Assembly: GCA_010909165.1 (NCBI GenBank)
Contig: VJWM01000116.1
Coordinates: forward strand, 62,001-126,000
Reading direction: 5' to 3'
From: Anthoceros angustus
Lineage: Eukaryota; Streptophyta; Anthocerotopsida; Anthocerotales; Anthocerotaceae
Length of the DNA: 64,000 nt
Shown: in pieces, positions 20,905 through 32,206 of the stretch
How the letters are laid out: each line of letters opens with the position of its first letter
How positions within the stretch are numbered: position 1 is the stretch's first letter
Translations under genes and position numbers: made by a program
Notes under the pieces: model-generated
Told to the model about the DNA's origin: nothing
The model's input: only the letters and a program-made list of their open reading frames with translations
Database searches by the model: none

Positions 20905-23251
20905 ATGGCAGCAGCCTTCCGGCGCACCGCCTCGGCTTCCAGGTGTGTTGGGATTCTGCTGATTGCTGCTGCTCGGGTTGGGGACGTGTGAGGATTCGCT
21001 CACGGTGCTGCGTCGCACGGCTGGTTGTGTGTGAATCAGTCAGGGCCGAGATGCGTCTCTGTTTAAGCCTTCCCAGTCGGAAGTTGATCTCTACCGGCAG
21101 AACGTGGAGGATCTGCTGGCCGATTCCCCCTCGGAAAACGATGGGTCACCAGAGAGCAGAGTCATGCTGTATCCTTGCTTCTTGCTTGGCCTGTCTGGGT
21201 TCATGCGCTGAGACTGTGCATGTGCAATATATGGGCTCTCTTTTTTTGCGGAGCACAGATCGGTGGGAGTGCCTTAACTTAATTACTTCAGACGTGATCT
21301 TCTGGACATCAGCCCAGTTTTGAACGAAGCTGCCAGCGCGATCATAGATGTAGGCCTCTCTGCATGATGCCTTGCCACTTCTGCGGACCGTCGCTGTGCG
21401 AGACGAGATGTGGCTAACTTGGCTCGCAAATTTCTGGCAGGATTCGTTTACGAGATGTTTCAAGTCGAATCCACCAGAACCATGGAATTGGAACGCATAC
21501 TTGTTCCCTCTGTGGTGTCTGGGAGTGGTCGTGAGATATGGAGTTCTTTTCCCAGTAAGGTACTTGTCCAACCTGTCGGTTTACCTGCCAGGCATCCATT
21601 TGAAGCGTTGAGATGGGACTCGATGGCTGCTACTGATACCAGTCAGTCTCCAGACTGTGTCTACTTGCAGTTGGCTGGGTAATCTTCCTTGTACTCTTCA
21701 TGGGTGTACATTTCTCTCTGAAAGGTCATGACAGGCTGCGGAAGAAGTTGGAGGTCAGTATGATGGCGGATCTTGCAGGCTTTTATTGAGTTTCGTGAGG
21801 ATGCGTGATTTCGAAGCTAGCCTGATCGGGTTCTTATCTGAACGCTGCTTTTGTCCAAGGGCATACAGAGAGGTTTAGTGGAGTTCATCTGCAGTGTTTT
21901 CGTTGCTTCATGGACTGGGGTGATCAGATATCATGGGCCACGACCAAGCCGGCGAGCGAAGCAGGTGCAAATATTTGTTGTGGAGATAGTGTGATCAAGG
22001 GCACTAGTGTCGTTACCGTAAACTCGGTCTTACTCTGACAGCTTTCAAATAAATATTGCGTGAAGGCAGGTGTTTGTGGCAAACCACACGTCCATGATTG
22101 ACTTCATAGTCCTGGAGCAGATTACTGCATTTGCAGTTATCATGCAAAAGCATCCTGGCTGGGTTGGTAAGCAGCTGGTTGTTCAAAAGTTAACTGCTCT
22201 TGACAGGGTGGGATTGGTTCACATGTACATTCTTGATGATCCCTGCAGGTCTGCTGCAAACCACGGTGCTCGAAAGCTTAGGTTGCATATGGTTCAACCG
22301 GACAGAGTCAAAGGATCGATTGGTAGTCACTCGGAAGTAAGTCTATGACATTGTGGGATCTGTTTCCCTTTGCATATGCAGGAGGTTTGCTTTTTGTCCT
22401 GATGGTGGTCTCTCATTCTTGCAGACTGAGGGCGCACGTAGAAGACCCTGAAAGCAATCCTCTGCTCATCTTTCCGGAAGGGACCTGTGTCAACAACGAG
22501 TACACAGTGATGTTCAAAAAGGTAGGGTACAGGCATGTACTCAATAAGCATGACTTGTTGTATGGTCATGACCAGCCATTCCCCTGTTCATGAGGTTCTA
22601 TTGATGATTTGCAGCAGACTGACGCGTCCTTGTGAATCAGGGTGCATTTGAGCTCGACTGTACGGTGTGCCCCATAGCAATCAAGTACAACAAGATCTTT
22701 GTGGATGCGTTTTGGAACAGCAAGAAGTAGGGAATAGAGCCAGGATTTCCCTGCATGCCTAGTGGAAGCAGTTGAATTCTGTTCAATGTGTAACAAACTC
22801 TCTTTGCCCGGTTTGCAGACAATCTTTCACTATGCATCTACTACGGTTGATGACATCATGGGCTGTAGTTTGTGATGTGTGGTACCTTGAACCTCAAACT
22901 TTGCGACCCGGAGAATCAGCTATTGATTTTGCAGAAAGGTAGGGCATCTGGTTTACTTGCTGCTGCCTCGGTGCATTTTTTTCTTGATCCTCACAAAGTC
23001 TCTTCCGTACAGAGTGCGTGATCTGATAGCTAAGAGAGCTGGAGTGAAAAAGGTTCCTTGGGATGGCTACTTGAAATACTACCGGCCAAGTCCCAAACTC
23101 ACAGAAAAGAAGTACGAGTTGTCTGGTTTGCATCCCTTGTTTATGATGACACGTCTGCTTTTCACGTGAAAACTAACTTCTGTCCGCGAAAACCCTTTGC
23201 AGGCAGCAGAAGTTCTCTGAGGCAGTTCTCAGACGTTTAGCCGACAAATGA
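20905..23251 (+). CDS. GPAT9: glycerol-3-phosphate acyltransferase GPAT9 (ER, intact copy)
   Basis: Thirteen exons: 20905-20942, 21040-21168, 21292-21349, 21441-21559, 21654-21753, 21869-21964, 22070-22166, 22249-22336, 22425-22521, 22641-22726, 22819-22938, 23013-23111 and 23203-23251 (TGA); 392 codons, 391 aa, every junction in phase. The first exon is the least certain. Hallmarks: RDLLDISPVLNEAASAIID, DSFTRCFKSNPPEPWNWN, two hydrophobic segments (LFPLWCLGVVVRYGVLFP and LAVGWVIFLVLFMGVHFSL), the acyltransferase HX4D motif in VANHTSMIDF, FNRTESKDR, substrate loop FPEGTCVNN, and a C-terminus VPWDGYLKYYRPSP ending KQQKFSEAVLRRLADK. GPAT9 makes lysophosphatidic acid from acyl-CoA and glycerol-3-phosphate in the ER, the first step toward membrane lipids and triacylglycerol. 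From exon 3 onward the gene belongs to the tandem unit; later copies lack its 5' end. Confidence 0.95.
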
Positions 23252-24092
23252 CAAATCCTAGACATGGTGGTTTTGCAAGCCTTTACCAGCTACAATTTTG
23301 CACTCCCAAGCTTTCGCAGCTGACCACGCTGCTGATAAAGCGAGATCTTCACTGCTGATTTCAGACTGTTGATTTATCTCCTTTTCTGCGAGAATCAACA
23401 TTGTGAGATAAGAGTTCAAGAAAAGGTTTGGTGCCTGGTTGATCACTGACTCCGGTTTGTTGCCACTGGTTTTCCTTGTCGGCGGCGTCCTCTGTCCGCA
23501 CGGCACCTGCATTCCTTACGTTTAGCACACGGCATCAGTATACAGACGTGCGTTGACACGATTGCTCGGTGATGACACGCTTGCTCGGTGAAGGCGCAAA
23601 ACAGATTATGGATATGTCGTAGGTTGAGTACAGAATGGATTGGTATGTTTCTTACAGTGGCCTTTGGTGCCTTCCAATTGGTTGTCGATCATGGTGCCGA
23701 GGTGGCCAGGTCCTAGCGCCACCACGAACATCCAAGCAGGGAGGAGGGAGAGTGCAAAACATACTCATTGCGGAGATTTCTCCCAAGTCGGCAAGACCAG
23801 TGAGCTCATCAAGGGACCATATCAATTTTAGGGTTAAAGAACCAGAGGACGCTAAAATTTGGGTAGAGGATGCTCGATGCCGTAGAATCAACGCTCTGTC
23901 CATGAAGAAGCCCGTGACAGAAATTTGGCTACATGAAAATTAATCCCCTACATCCCAGATCCATCAATAAATGAATGTCTTGTGCTGGCGCTACTGGTGT
24001 ACTGAGCAGGAGGAGATGACCATCTTCAACATACATGCCGCTGTATTAATAAAAAATAATTTAATTCAAATGCCTACCTCCTGTCATTGAAG
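23252..24092 (+). other. region between GPAT9 and the unidentified minus gene; unassigned conserved ORF
   Basis: Contains a plus-strand frame of about 100 codons ending at 23,943 (motifs such as NILIAEISPKSARPV and KKPVTEIWLHEN). It is the same in all three copies, and the part 23,670-23,825 recurs inverted and diverged just after the F-box genes. No family recognised; it may be GPAT9 3'-flanking sequence rather than a gene. AATAAA occurs at about 23,965. Confidence 0.35.
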
Positions 24093-25290
24093 TCAAGCCG
24101 TCACCACCTCATCCACAAGCTCGGGTTCTTCCAGCTCTGGTGGTGTCTCGTCCATGTCCAGTTGGCCACCTACTTCTACTTCTACCTCCTCCTCTTCCTC
24201 ATCTTCATCATCGTCTTCAGAGGTATCATCACCGTTCTTTTTACGTTTCTTCCTACCTCGACGCTCCTCCCAGGAGTTTTGAGAGGAACCTCGAATCCCG
24301 TTTGTCTCCAGCTTCACAAAACCTCGTGAATTCTTGAACAGGTACGGGGTCTGGAAGGCGAATATTGACAGGTTGGTGCACTCAAATGACATGTCCGTGA
24401 ACCTGGAGGCATGTCAGAACAGGACAGAAAACGTCAGCCTGGACTACATCCGATAACTCAATTCACAGGAAGCACTCAGCGGGCAAGGACCTGAAGGTGT
24501 TCAGGCACTCTGTTTCTTGCAGCACACGGCAGGAGCAACGGTATCCCTCCTTGTCCGGCTTTGCTGATGCATCTGGTTGTGCCTTCGTGAACTGACTCTC
24601 CAGTATGTACTGAACATCATGTCATTGGTGAGGTACATGGCCACATGATAGCTTTGCTAGCGGTGTATGAGCACACACGTACTTACCACAAAGTAATGAT
24701 TCCTCGCAGCAGGGCAGTGGATAGCCCAAATCTCGTCTTTCCCTGGATATATAAAATAACCATGGCCTATCTTGAAGCAGGAATTGACCCTGAGCACAGT
24801 GTAGTTCAATGAGACGGGAGGGAACATCATGGTACCGCAGACACTGGCTACACGGCAGTTACCCTTTAGACGTGGAGCAGCAGTTTCCAAAATCGCCCTT
24901 CTCAAACAGTACAAGACCCCACAACCCCAAAGCAGATTGGAGGAAAGAGCTGCCATAAACCTGTGGGAAAAGGCTACCCAGCAGTCTTGTCTTTCTACTT
25001 CCGTGTGGCAGTCGTACAGCCCAGTACCTCTATTTGGACTCCACTGATCAGCCTCTCGTCTCATGTACGCAGGTGCCAACTCAAAAAACGTCTGAAGCAT
25101 CCAAGGGGCACCTGCAGCTTGAGCATCAGAGAGTACTGGGAAGCTACTCCATTCGATTCATACAAGTTTCTGTGAATGGAACTCACACAACGATTTCCAG
25201 CCATGTCTTCTCCTTGGGAGAACTGACCACCAGTTCTTGACACAATTTCCGCGTACCAGTTTGGTCTCTTGCGTGAGTTGTACAATGCCC
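24093..25290 (-). CDS. unidentified gene, copy A (acidic C-terminus)
   Basis: Terminal exons are clear: 24402-24093 (TGA), 24609-24491 and one ending at 24687, joined in phase. The C-terminal exon reads from FTDMSFECTNLSIFAFQTPY to a basic patch (RKKRKK) and then a long Asp/Glu tract ending EVVTA, as in nuclear proteins. The middle exon has Cys residues in GYRCSCRVLQETECLNTF, and the exon before contains FKIGHGYFIYPGKDEIWAIH. Upstream to about 25,290 coding-like pieces (WYAEIVSRTGGQFSQGE, ELAPAYMRREADQWSP) are interrupted, so I could not complete a model. I do not recognise the family. It could be a separate gene or a 3' continuation of the DNMT3-type gene, which lies directly upstream on the same strand. 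Confidence 0.4.
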
Positions 25291-25429
25291 AGAGCTACAA
25301 GATCCAAGACACCGTGGATTGCTGATATGCCATGCGAACAATGCGCACTGCTGACATCCGGTGAAACCAGAATACTTCTGCTCTGCAACAAGTGGGTCAA
25401 GGGCTTCTACCTCCCTTCTTTCATTACAG

Positions 25430-27529
25430 TTGATTCTTCCTCACTAATTGCCTTTGGTAAACTGGCAGATGGGGACTGAGGAACCAATGCTTCATCAACC
25501 AGGGAGTGCAGGAGGTAGGCAATCACAGGAACCTGCTCAGAACAAAGCCACTGACCCAGTCAGTGCTGACCCCTAGAGCCAAAGTCATATTGTGCTACAT
25601 TTTAGAGCACCAGCCTACCGAGAATGAGTTTCCAAGCAAACTCCATCGAATCCTGTGCGACTCCTTAATTGTAGTTCCTTTCCTTCCTCTCCTGCCAACA
25701 CTGTCCATGAGGACCACAACCATGCCAGCATCATGAACAACAAAAGAACTTAACTGCGTCCATTTTGCTTGAGAAGGGTGTGAGACGATTAAATTCATCA
25801 CAGATGTCCAGCATTTCCAAATGCAGAGGGACAGACTGGTTTCTCACCCCTGCTATAGCTGACTTGTACTTGATGTTGGTGTACCCAGCTGGATAACCCA
25901 TAAGCTTCTCCAGCTCGGTTGTTGTGATGTAACGCAATGTCTTGGTCTCATTGTCGATTACTGCTGCAGCTGCGCTTTCGTTCCTGCAGTATAGTTTGCA
26001 GCCAAGATACACTGGACGTGCCAAAGGTAAAACATTAATCCTCTGGTAAAGTTCCCCGTCAGGTTTGGACAAATCAAACATGCCTGCCTAGAATACACCA
26101 ATGGCCAAGCTAAGCTAAAAACAAGATTACCCTGCTTTTAATTCAAGAGCGGTGGCTTTCTCTAGGATACTTTGCAATGATGTAGAATAGTGATTTCTCA
26201 GATTTGGCATCCGATAAGGGTGCCCAAAATTTGTCCAATAGAGACGCCTCCGTTTGTTGGGAGTAAGTTCTTGGGAATCAATCTCTATAGGAGACAATTT
26301 AAGCAATTCGAAATCTCATCCCTATCAACCCAAAACATTGAAGCAACATTTTCGGCAAGAAACCTGTCAAGACCATAACAGTCATAAGTACAGACAATAA
26401 TACAGGTCTTGAACTCTACCTTCTCAAATATCTACTTAAGGCAATCACAACGGTGAGTACTACGAGGGCAAACCCATGAACAAAGCATGTCTTGTGTTTA
26501 AAAACAGAGACCATAGATGTAAGATTCAACATGAGGGCATACATAAAAAGATGGAGTACCATCTTGGTGAGAAAAGCTCAATGATTCGGAGCATCTCAAA
26601 AATAGTCGACTTCTGGTGCCATGTAGCCTAGGGAGATGCAACAAATGTAGAGCGACAAAATGAGCAATCGTTCAGCACGAATGCTTCCCCAAATCCAAAA
26701 ACACTTGGGACGATGCAAGACGGTGAGCGTTTGTCAGAAGAGCCCAGCATCTGACTTTTGCTCCAATGCTTCTCTAGAAGGGATTTCAAATACTACTGAC
26801 CCAATCTTTTTCCCATTGCGCTGAGGTCTTGACATGGAAAGCCACCCACAATCAAATCCACTTTCTCCGTGATAGCATCTTTCGTTATTTCAGTTACATC
26901 TCCTATATGCTGGACGCTGGGATACCTTGCCTTCAAGAGTTGAACAGCATAGTGATTCTGGAATGATCAAACCAAAGTCCATGTGATCATGGTTGAAGCA
27001 AGGCATCACCTGAGCTCAACTTCTGCGGGTTATGTTTTCCGACACACACACAGAGACACACAAAGACTCAAAGGGGATGCCGTGCTCGGCCTCCAGTCTT
27101 GCCCTTGTTCCTACAATGCCCTGTTGCAGTACCTAGCAGCAAAGCACAGTAGTTGCATTAAACTGGATTCTTGCATGCTAGAGCAGCGTACTCACGATTT
27201 CAGCGCTATATCCCTTGTACGGGATCCCAAGATGGCTGAGAGCAGCCCACACCCCACCAATGCCGTCAAAGAGGCTAAGGACTACCAGTGGGGGACCCTG
27301 CCATAGCCCTGGGTCAAGCTTCAAAGACTTCAGCCAACTCTCAGCACTGCTGGGGTCCTCAGCTGCGCTGGTGAGCCGCAGCACCTGCATAGCCGCCCAC
27401 CAGGCTCAATACACCCTTCTCGTGCCCCTCCCTGCCCCATGCAAACCTCCAGCTCCATACCTCCTTGTGCAAGAACTGCCGCAGCCGCTCCTCCATGCCA
27501 CATTCCAGGCGAGCTAGCGCTTCCAGCAT
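25430..27529 (-). CDS. DNMT3-type DNA (cytosine-5) methyltransferase, copy A
   Basis: Minus-strand exons seen: 27529-27461 (ALARLECGMEERLRQFLHKE), 27384-27196, 26957-26801, 26363-26131, 26083-25848, 25663-25619 and from 25532 down; the 5' end and one or more exons between 26,800 and 26,364 are unresolved. Motifs run in canonical order: I (LSLFDGIGG), IV with the catalytic Cys (GGFPCQDLSAMGKRLG), VI (FLAENVASM), VIII-like (NKRRRLYWTN), a target-recognition/IX region (TTTELEKLMGYPAGYTN) and X (RWSLLGNSFSVPVIAYLL). DRMs have permuted motifs, so this is DNMT3-like. Such enzymes methylate DNA de novo, and in plants are known from algae and non-flowering lineages. Copy A loses one base near 26,290 (GG versus GGG in B and C), which creates a stop; elsewhere it is open. 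Confidence 0.8.
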
Positions 27530-28493
27530 GGAGCCAGCTGTCCAGACCAGATACGTCAGCAGCAAGAAGAGAGGAAAGGAAACCACGACGCAGGAGCGAG
27601 AGACCACGAGAAGCCGGAGCAAGACCCCGGCTGCATGCGCCAACAAGAAGGCTTACTACCGACAGGCTCCCTGGACAGAAATGGAAGGCGTCTGTACCTA
27701 CCATGTGTCTGCTTTCACACTGCAGTCAAAAGGGGTGAACGTGAGCGAGCAGAGAAGGACTAGCCGTGCGGACGGAGACGGAATCCGATTCCCAGCCTGT
27801 TCTCGCCTCCATCTGTGACGACGTGGAAACATGGCAACGTGGCCCAGGCTTCCGTCTCCCGGCCACCCAGTGGGCCCCGTCGCTGCCCCCCCGTCTGCGC
27901 AGCGACCAAGATACTTCCTGCGCACACAATGCGCTTGCATGCCCGTAAGTATCTTGATTCTTCCTCCGCGCCAAGTTCTCCGTCAATTCCCTGCTTTCAG
28001 AGACACCTGCTTCTTCCCTCCCTCGTCTCTGCCTTCCAGCTCCCAGCTTCCAGCTGCCCATCTTCCACTTCAATCCAGTCTTGGGCACTAGAGGGCCCCG
28101 TCCCGTCTGAGGAAGGCGGAATTGTGCAGCCCCATCGTTTGAATCCGGGCGAGAATTCGCCGCCACTGGCGACAACCGCCGCCTGCTTCCGTTCGGGGAT
28201 GGCAGCCGCGTGGGACACTCTGCTCAGACCGACAGCGCTGCAGGAGCCGCTTTGTGCCACCAGGAGGGCCGGTCCCGAGTGTGCGAAGCTCGGGTGAGGA
28301 GGTCTGCTGCCGCGGATTCCAGCTTCGGTGCAATTCGGGGAGAGGATTGGTGAAGCACAGCCAGCAGCAGGTCTGTCGGTGTGGTAGCGGTAGCTTTTTC
28401 CGCAAGGGAGTAGAGCAGAAGACGAGGATTCTGGCAGCAGGTAGACAAGGGGCAGGAGGGGTGGGGAGGAGGAGGATACAGGAAGGAGCAGCG
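27530..28493. other. region between the divergent DNMT3-type and DUF3110 genes
   Basis: Both genes point outward from here, so promoters and 5' exons of both are expected. Frames are open on both strands (a minus frame with SRQVQSLIDNWVLPGG, a plus frame starting MAAAWDTLLRPTALQ at 28,198 that would suit a transit peptide), but none is convincing and they conflict. The first exons of both genes probably hide here. Confidence 0.35.
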
Positions 28494-29724
28494 ATGGCGG
28501 GTCTCCGGAAAGCAGGCCGCCGGGGAGGACCCAATTGTCGATCAAGCTCTGAACCTGACGGGAAAATTCCTCCGACATCAGACGGATTTTTGAAGACGGT
28601 CTCCTCTCGGGCTTACGACATGCGACGGCAGCTCCAGCAGAACATGGACGCCAGTAGCTATGATGGTACTGTCTGATTCCGATTCCCGATCTGATTCCGG
28701 TACGTGCATCGTTTGCTTTTTCGCTTTAGGAATTGCTACAGGACGTCCTTCTGCTCTGGAGCAGGCATCAGGGTAATCAGAGCATGTTGTGTTCTTGGAA
28801 TACCAGGAGAGGAGTTCTGTGCACATGCAGGGATGCTAAACTGTGTCAAGGTGTGGATTTGAGTTTTCAATCACCCATTGTGCCCTTGTTTCCATGCAAT
28901 GCAATGCAGTGTTGGAGGCTAATCCATGGAGGGATTCCTCTAAGCCAGTCTACGTTCTTGCGAAAGAGGAGGACGAGCTTCTCACCATGAGGACGAGGAG
29001 GGTGCGGAGGTGTTCACCGATTCCCTCTTACTCACACCTTGTGCTTTCTTTCCATAACCAAGTGGTCCACCAGTGCACCATGTCCAGCTGATTAGGGCAG
29101 ACGGTTCTGTGCTCATTGTGCACTAACCGAGATTGTTTCTTATGAAAGCCAGTGAGGTCGAGAGGGAGTTGGGGCTCCTGTTCCCTAAACGAGGCAGCAG
29201 GCGAGGGAACTCCAAAAGGCCAACCACCACGTACGAGAACGTGTCATCGTCCATGCCCACCACCACCGACAACCGGTTTCGGATGTCGGTGGAGGACGTC
29301 CGCGAGGGAGTTCTGGTAGGCCTGCTGTACTGAAAGCCACTTCAAGAGCTTGAACCCTCTTCCGAACTTCTCTCAAGAGACCTCACACTAGACTGGACCC
29401 CTGCAGGTTTTCGAGGACGAGGAAGAAGCAACCCGCTACTGCAGCCTGCTTGACGGCCAGGGCAAGAGCTGTATGGGCGTAGCAGAGTTGGATGCATCTG
29501 ATGTAAGCAGAGATTCTGTAAGCAGCTGCTTTGCTTCTGGGTCCTTCTTGCTTCAGTAACCAGGTACTCGTTTGGTGATTCCTCGGTCCTCTCTTCTGCA
29601 GGTGTTCGCCATGTGTCAGAAGACTCAGGCGTTGGCCGTGGTGTTTCGTCGTGGCCAGACTCCTCCTCAACCTGACCGACTCCAACTCAACCTCAAGGCC
29701 AGAAAGCGGTCTTTGGAGGACTGA
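28494..29724 (+). CDS. DUF3110-family protein, copy A
   Basis: Exons in phase: one ending near 28,669 (YDMRRQLQQNMDASSYDGT), 28730-28772, 28910-29009, 29153-29315, 29407-29502 and 29602-29724 (TGA). Key segments: KPVYVLAKEEDELLTM, SEVERELGLLF, FRMSVEDVREGVL, FEDEEEATRYCSLLDGQG, GVAELDASDVFAMC and the C-terminus VVFRRGQTPPQPD...ARKRSLED. This is the pattern of the plant/cyanobacterial DUF3110 family, generally predicted plastid-localised and of unknown function. The start is uncertain: the ATG at 28,494 opens MAGLRKAGRRGG, but a more upstream exon could supply a transit peptide. Copy A is open through the last four exons. It is transcribed away from the DNMT3-type gene. Confidence 0.72.
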
Positions 29725-31931
29725 CACCTGCCCTGCAACCGGTCTGGTTTCGGTTTCCCATTTCCCCCTGACATGACCAGGTACGCGGAACCTCGGTCTC
29801 CTTCCCACCTCACGTCGCTACCGTTGTAGCCACTTGTACATAATTGGATGTCGTCAGGAACAGTTCATCTGATTCATCGAACGTAGTTTTTCTGAGGTGC
29901 ACTTAATACAACGTTCTCTTTATTGCTAGGTGTAAGAATAGAATAGGTTTAATTTTTGTAATGGGGAATTTATTTTTATATATTGGTAATGAGGTGAAAG
30001 CGAAGGGGAATCAGGACCCTCGCTGAAGATTTCTCCCCGGTTTTTGATCTGTTTTTAACATACTAAACTTAAACAAAAGAGGTAATGCGGTGGATGCGCA
30101 CTCTAACTAGCGGAAAGAGTACGTAGTTTGAAGGAGGATATGTTGAATATTGCATCTTGAACTGTCTCAACCCAACTCTGTCAAAGCCCAAAGTCTGTTC
30201 ATCGATTGGCCTTTTCTAAACGCTTTCTCCAAGTTTTTTCGTTTCCCCTTGGTCAACCCATAACCCGAAATCTACTCGTGTTGAGTTGTTCAGCGCAGTG
30301 TTTGGGCTCTTGAATTTCTTTCACACGCGGGTTTCCCTTTAAATCTTTGAGTGATGTCCGTGAATGGGGTGGATTTCATGTTAGATTTAACAGCAAAAAA
30401 AACAAATCTCCATAGGAATGTCTAGACCACATCGAGCACAAAGATTCTACAAATGCCTATCAGCCTCGGCATCTACCTTTGGTTCTACTAAACTGGAGGC
30501 GCTCACAAGGAGCGTCCTCTCCATGACCTAGGCCAATGCCAGCTCCCGTGGCCCCTATCCACCAACCGTTCTGTTGGTGGTTACCTTACCGTGATCGAGG
30601 AATCACTAACATATATTCTCCGAAGGACGGTTTGTGGCCGGTGGCGTTGTGAGGCCATTGGCTGAAGGTAGCAGCAGTCGATGATTTTTGGAGACATTGT
30701 GTGCAAAGTCCGCCCTACTGCGCCGTAGCTATGCAGCAGTGTTTCATGGTTTGCAAATATGTTGCAATTGCTATGGAGGTCCGTTATGTTCCATTCTAGG
30801 ATAGCAACTACTTCCTGGTTTGGTCTTATGATGAAAGATTTTGCTCAACGTGGATTGTTGTGAGGTGACAAAACCGACCACAGATGCTCCTCCGGGCCAT
30901 GGCTATGGAGTTTTTCGTGAGACATTGAAAATGTGAGGGTGGGAATGAGGGTCCATGTTTTCCCGAACACATGAGTTGATAGAGCAAAGACGTGCTTGTA
31001 ATTGTGCAGCTCAAAACGGGTCACTGATTTTCCCGAATTACTTATCGCTTATAAAGTCATTCCTCAAAACAAGGGAAAGCCCCTTCGCATTCGGGGTCAA
31101 TTAGTTGTAAAGATCTTGATGAAAAGACACGGAACTTGCCCAATCATTTCATTTTGAAAAAGAAGAGAATGCCACTTGGACTTTCTAACATATCCTTGTC
31201 CTTATCAAATGTATGCATGGATAGGAATTTCTTTTGTGGTTGCGTGGAATGCCGAGAAATATGTGCATAGAATCACCTATACAATAGATCCCCAACCTAT
31301 TCACTTTGCAATTCAAGGGTTTGAGAGATTTTCATATTACATACTAGTTATGTACATAGACCTTTACATGTTTGTAAGCACGAGGAATTAGCGTATATAG
31401 TAATAGAGATGGTGCACGATGTTATCCTTCATGGGGCTTTGGATTGCTAGAAAACACTTAAATGATGTGCCACCATGGATGTAAGCGGTGGTTTCTCCGG
31501 CAGAATGGGTTTACAACTTTACAGTTGCATTGGCAAGCGATAAGCTATGAAGGGCACATTTCTTCAGCTTATTTTTGACATAGTTTTCTACTTCCAAAAT
31601 TTTACGCTATGACATTGGTCCATATATCAAGGATGGTGGACTAAAATTATCGAAAGAAGAGCAATTCCGGAACATATGATATGTTTGTAAGCACTTCATA
31701 GGAAATATGGAGGCTTTAAAAGAAGCGAGATGGGAAGACCCATCTACCCCAAGCCGATGGGGAACAACCCACAAGAGGGCCGGAGGCCAGGGGCTAGCCC
31801 TCACAAATGTCGAACTAACTATCTACCACTCCAAGAATGTCGTCTCGAGATAACAAAAGGCCTACCTACGACCGGTGAGGGCAGGTAAGGCGCCTCGGCA
31901 CCGCCTGATTGGGCACCACACCGCTTGGCCC
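29725..31931. other. repeat-unit spacer without recognised gene, copy A
   Basis: AT-richer than the flanking genes, conserved between the three copies. Only short frames (60-118 codons) with no family resemblance. It includes a segment ending GTAAGCACTTCATAGGAAAT at about 31,690 that is reused next to the GTGCTC arrays. Confidence 0.4.
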
Positions 31932-32196
31932 GTGCTCTACGCACTCCTACTGCCCGTGCTCGCGCTATGCACTCGCTCGCGCTATGCACTCCGCTCCGCT
32001 CCGTGCTCGTGCTCCGTGCTCGTGCTCAGGCTCCGTGCTCCGTGCTCGTGCTCCGTGCTCCGTGCTCGTGCTCGTGCTCCATGCTCCGTGCTCCGCTCCG
32101 TGCTCCCCGCTCAGGCTCGTGCTCGCGGCTCGTGCTCAGGCTCCGTGCTCCGCGTGCTCCGCGTGCTCCGCGTGCTCGTGCTCCGCTCCGTGACCA
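31932..32196. repeat. GTGCTC low-complexity array, copy A
   Basis: About 265 bases of variants of GTGCTCC/GTGCTCGTGCTC (6-7 base units), almost free of A on this strand. All three plus frames are open only because of composition. It ends in CTCCGTGACCAAGATAAA and then a conserved hairpin module. Confidence 0.95.
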
Positions 32197-32206
32197 AGAT
32201 AAAATA

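Noticed and set aside
27726-28578. Minus-strand frames rich in Ser/Pro/Leu as a separate gene
   Set aside because: They overlap the 5' part of DUF3110, show no family features, and change frame between copies; low-complexity composition explains them.
29725-31931. Retrotransposon with LTRs
   Set aside because: Repeats in the region are tandem and follow the segmental array; no reverse transcriptase, integrase or gag motif, primer-binding site or polypurine tract was seen.
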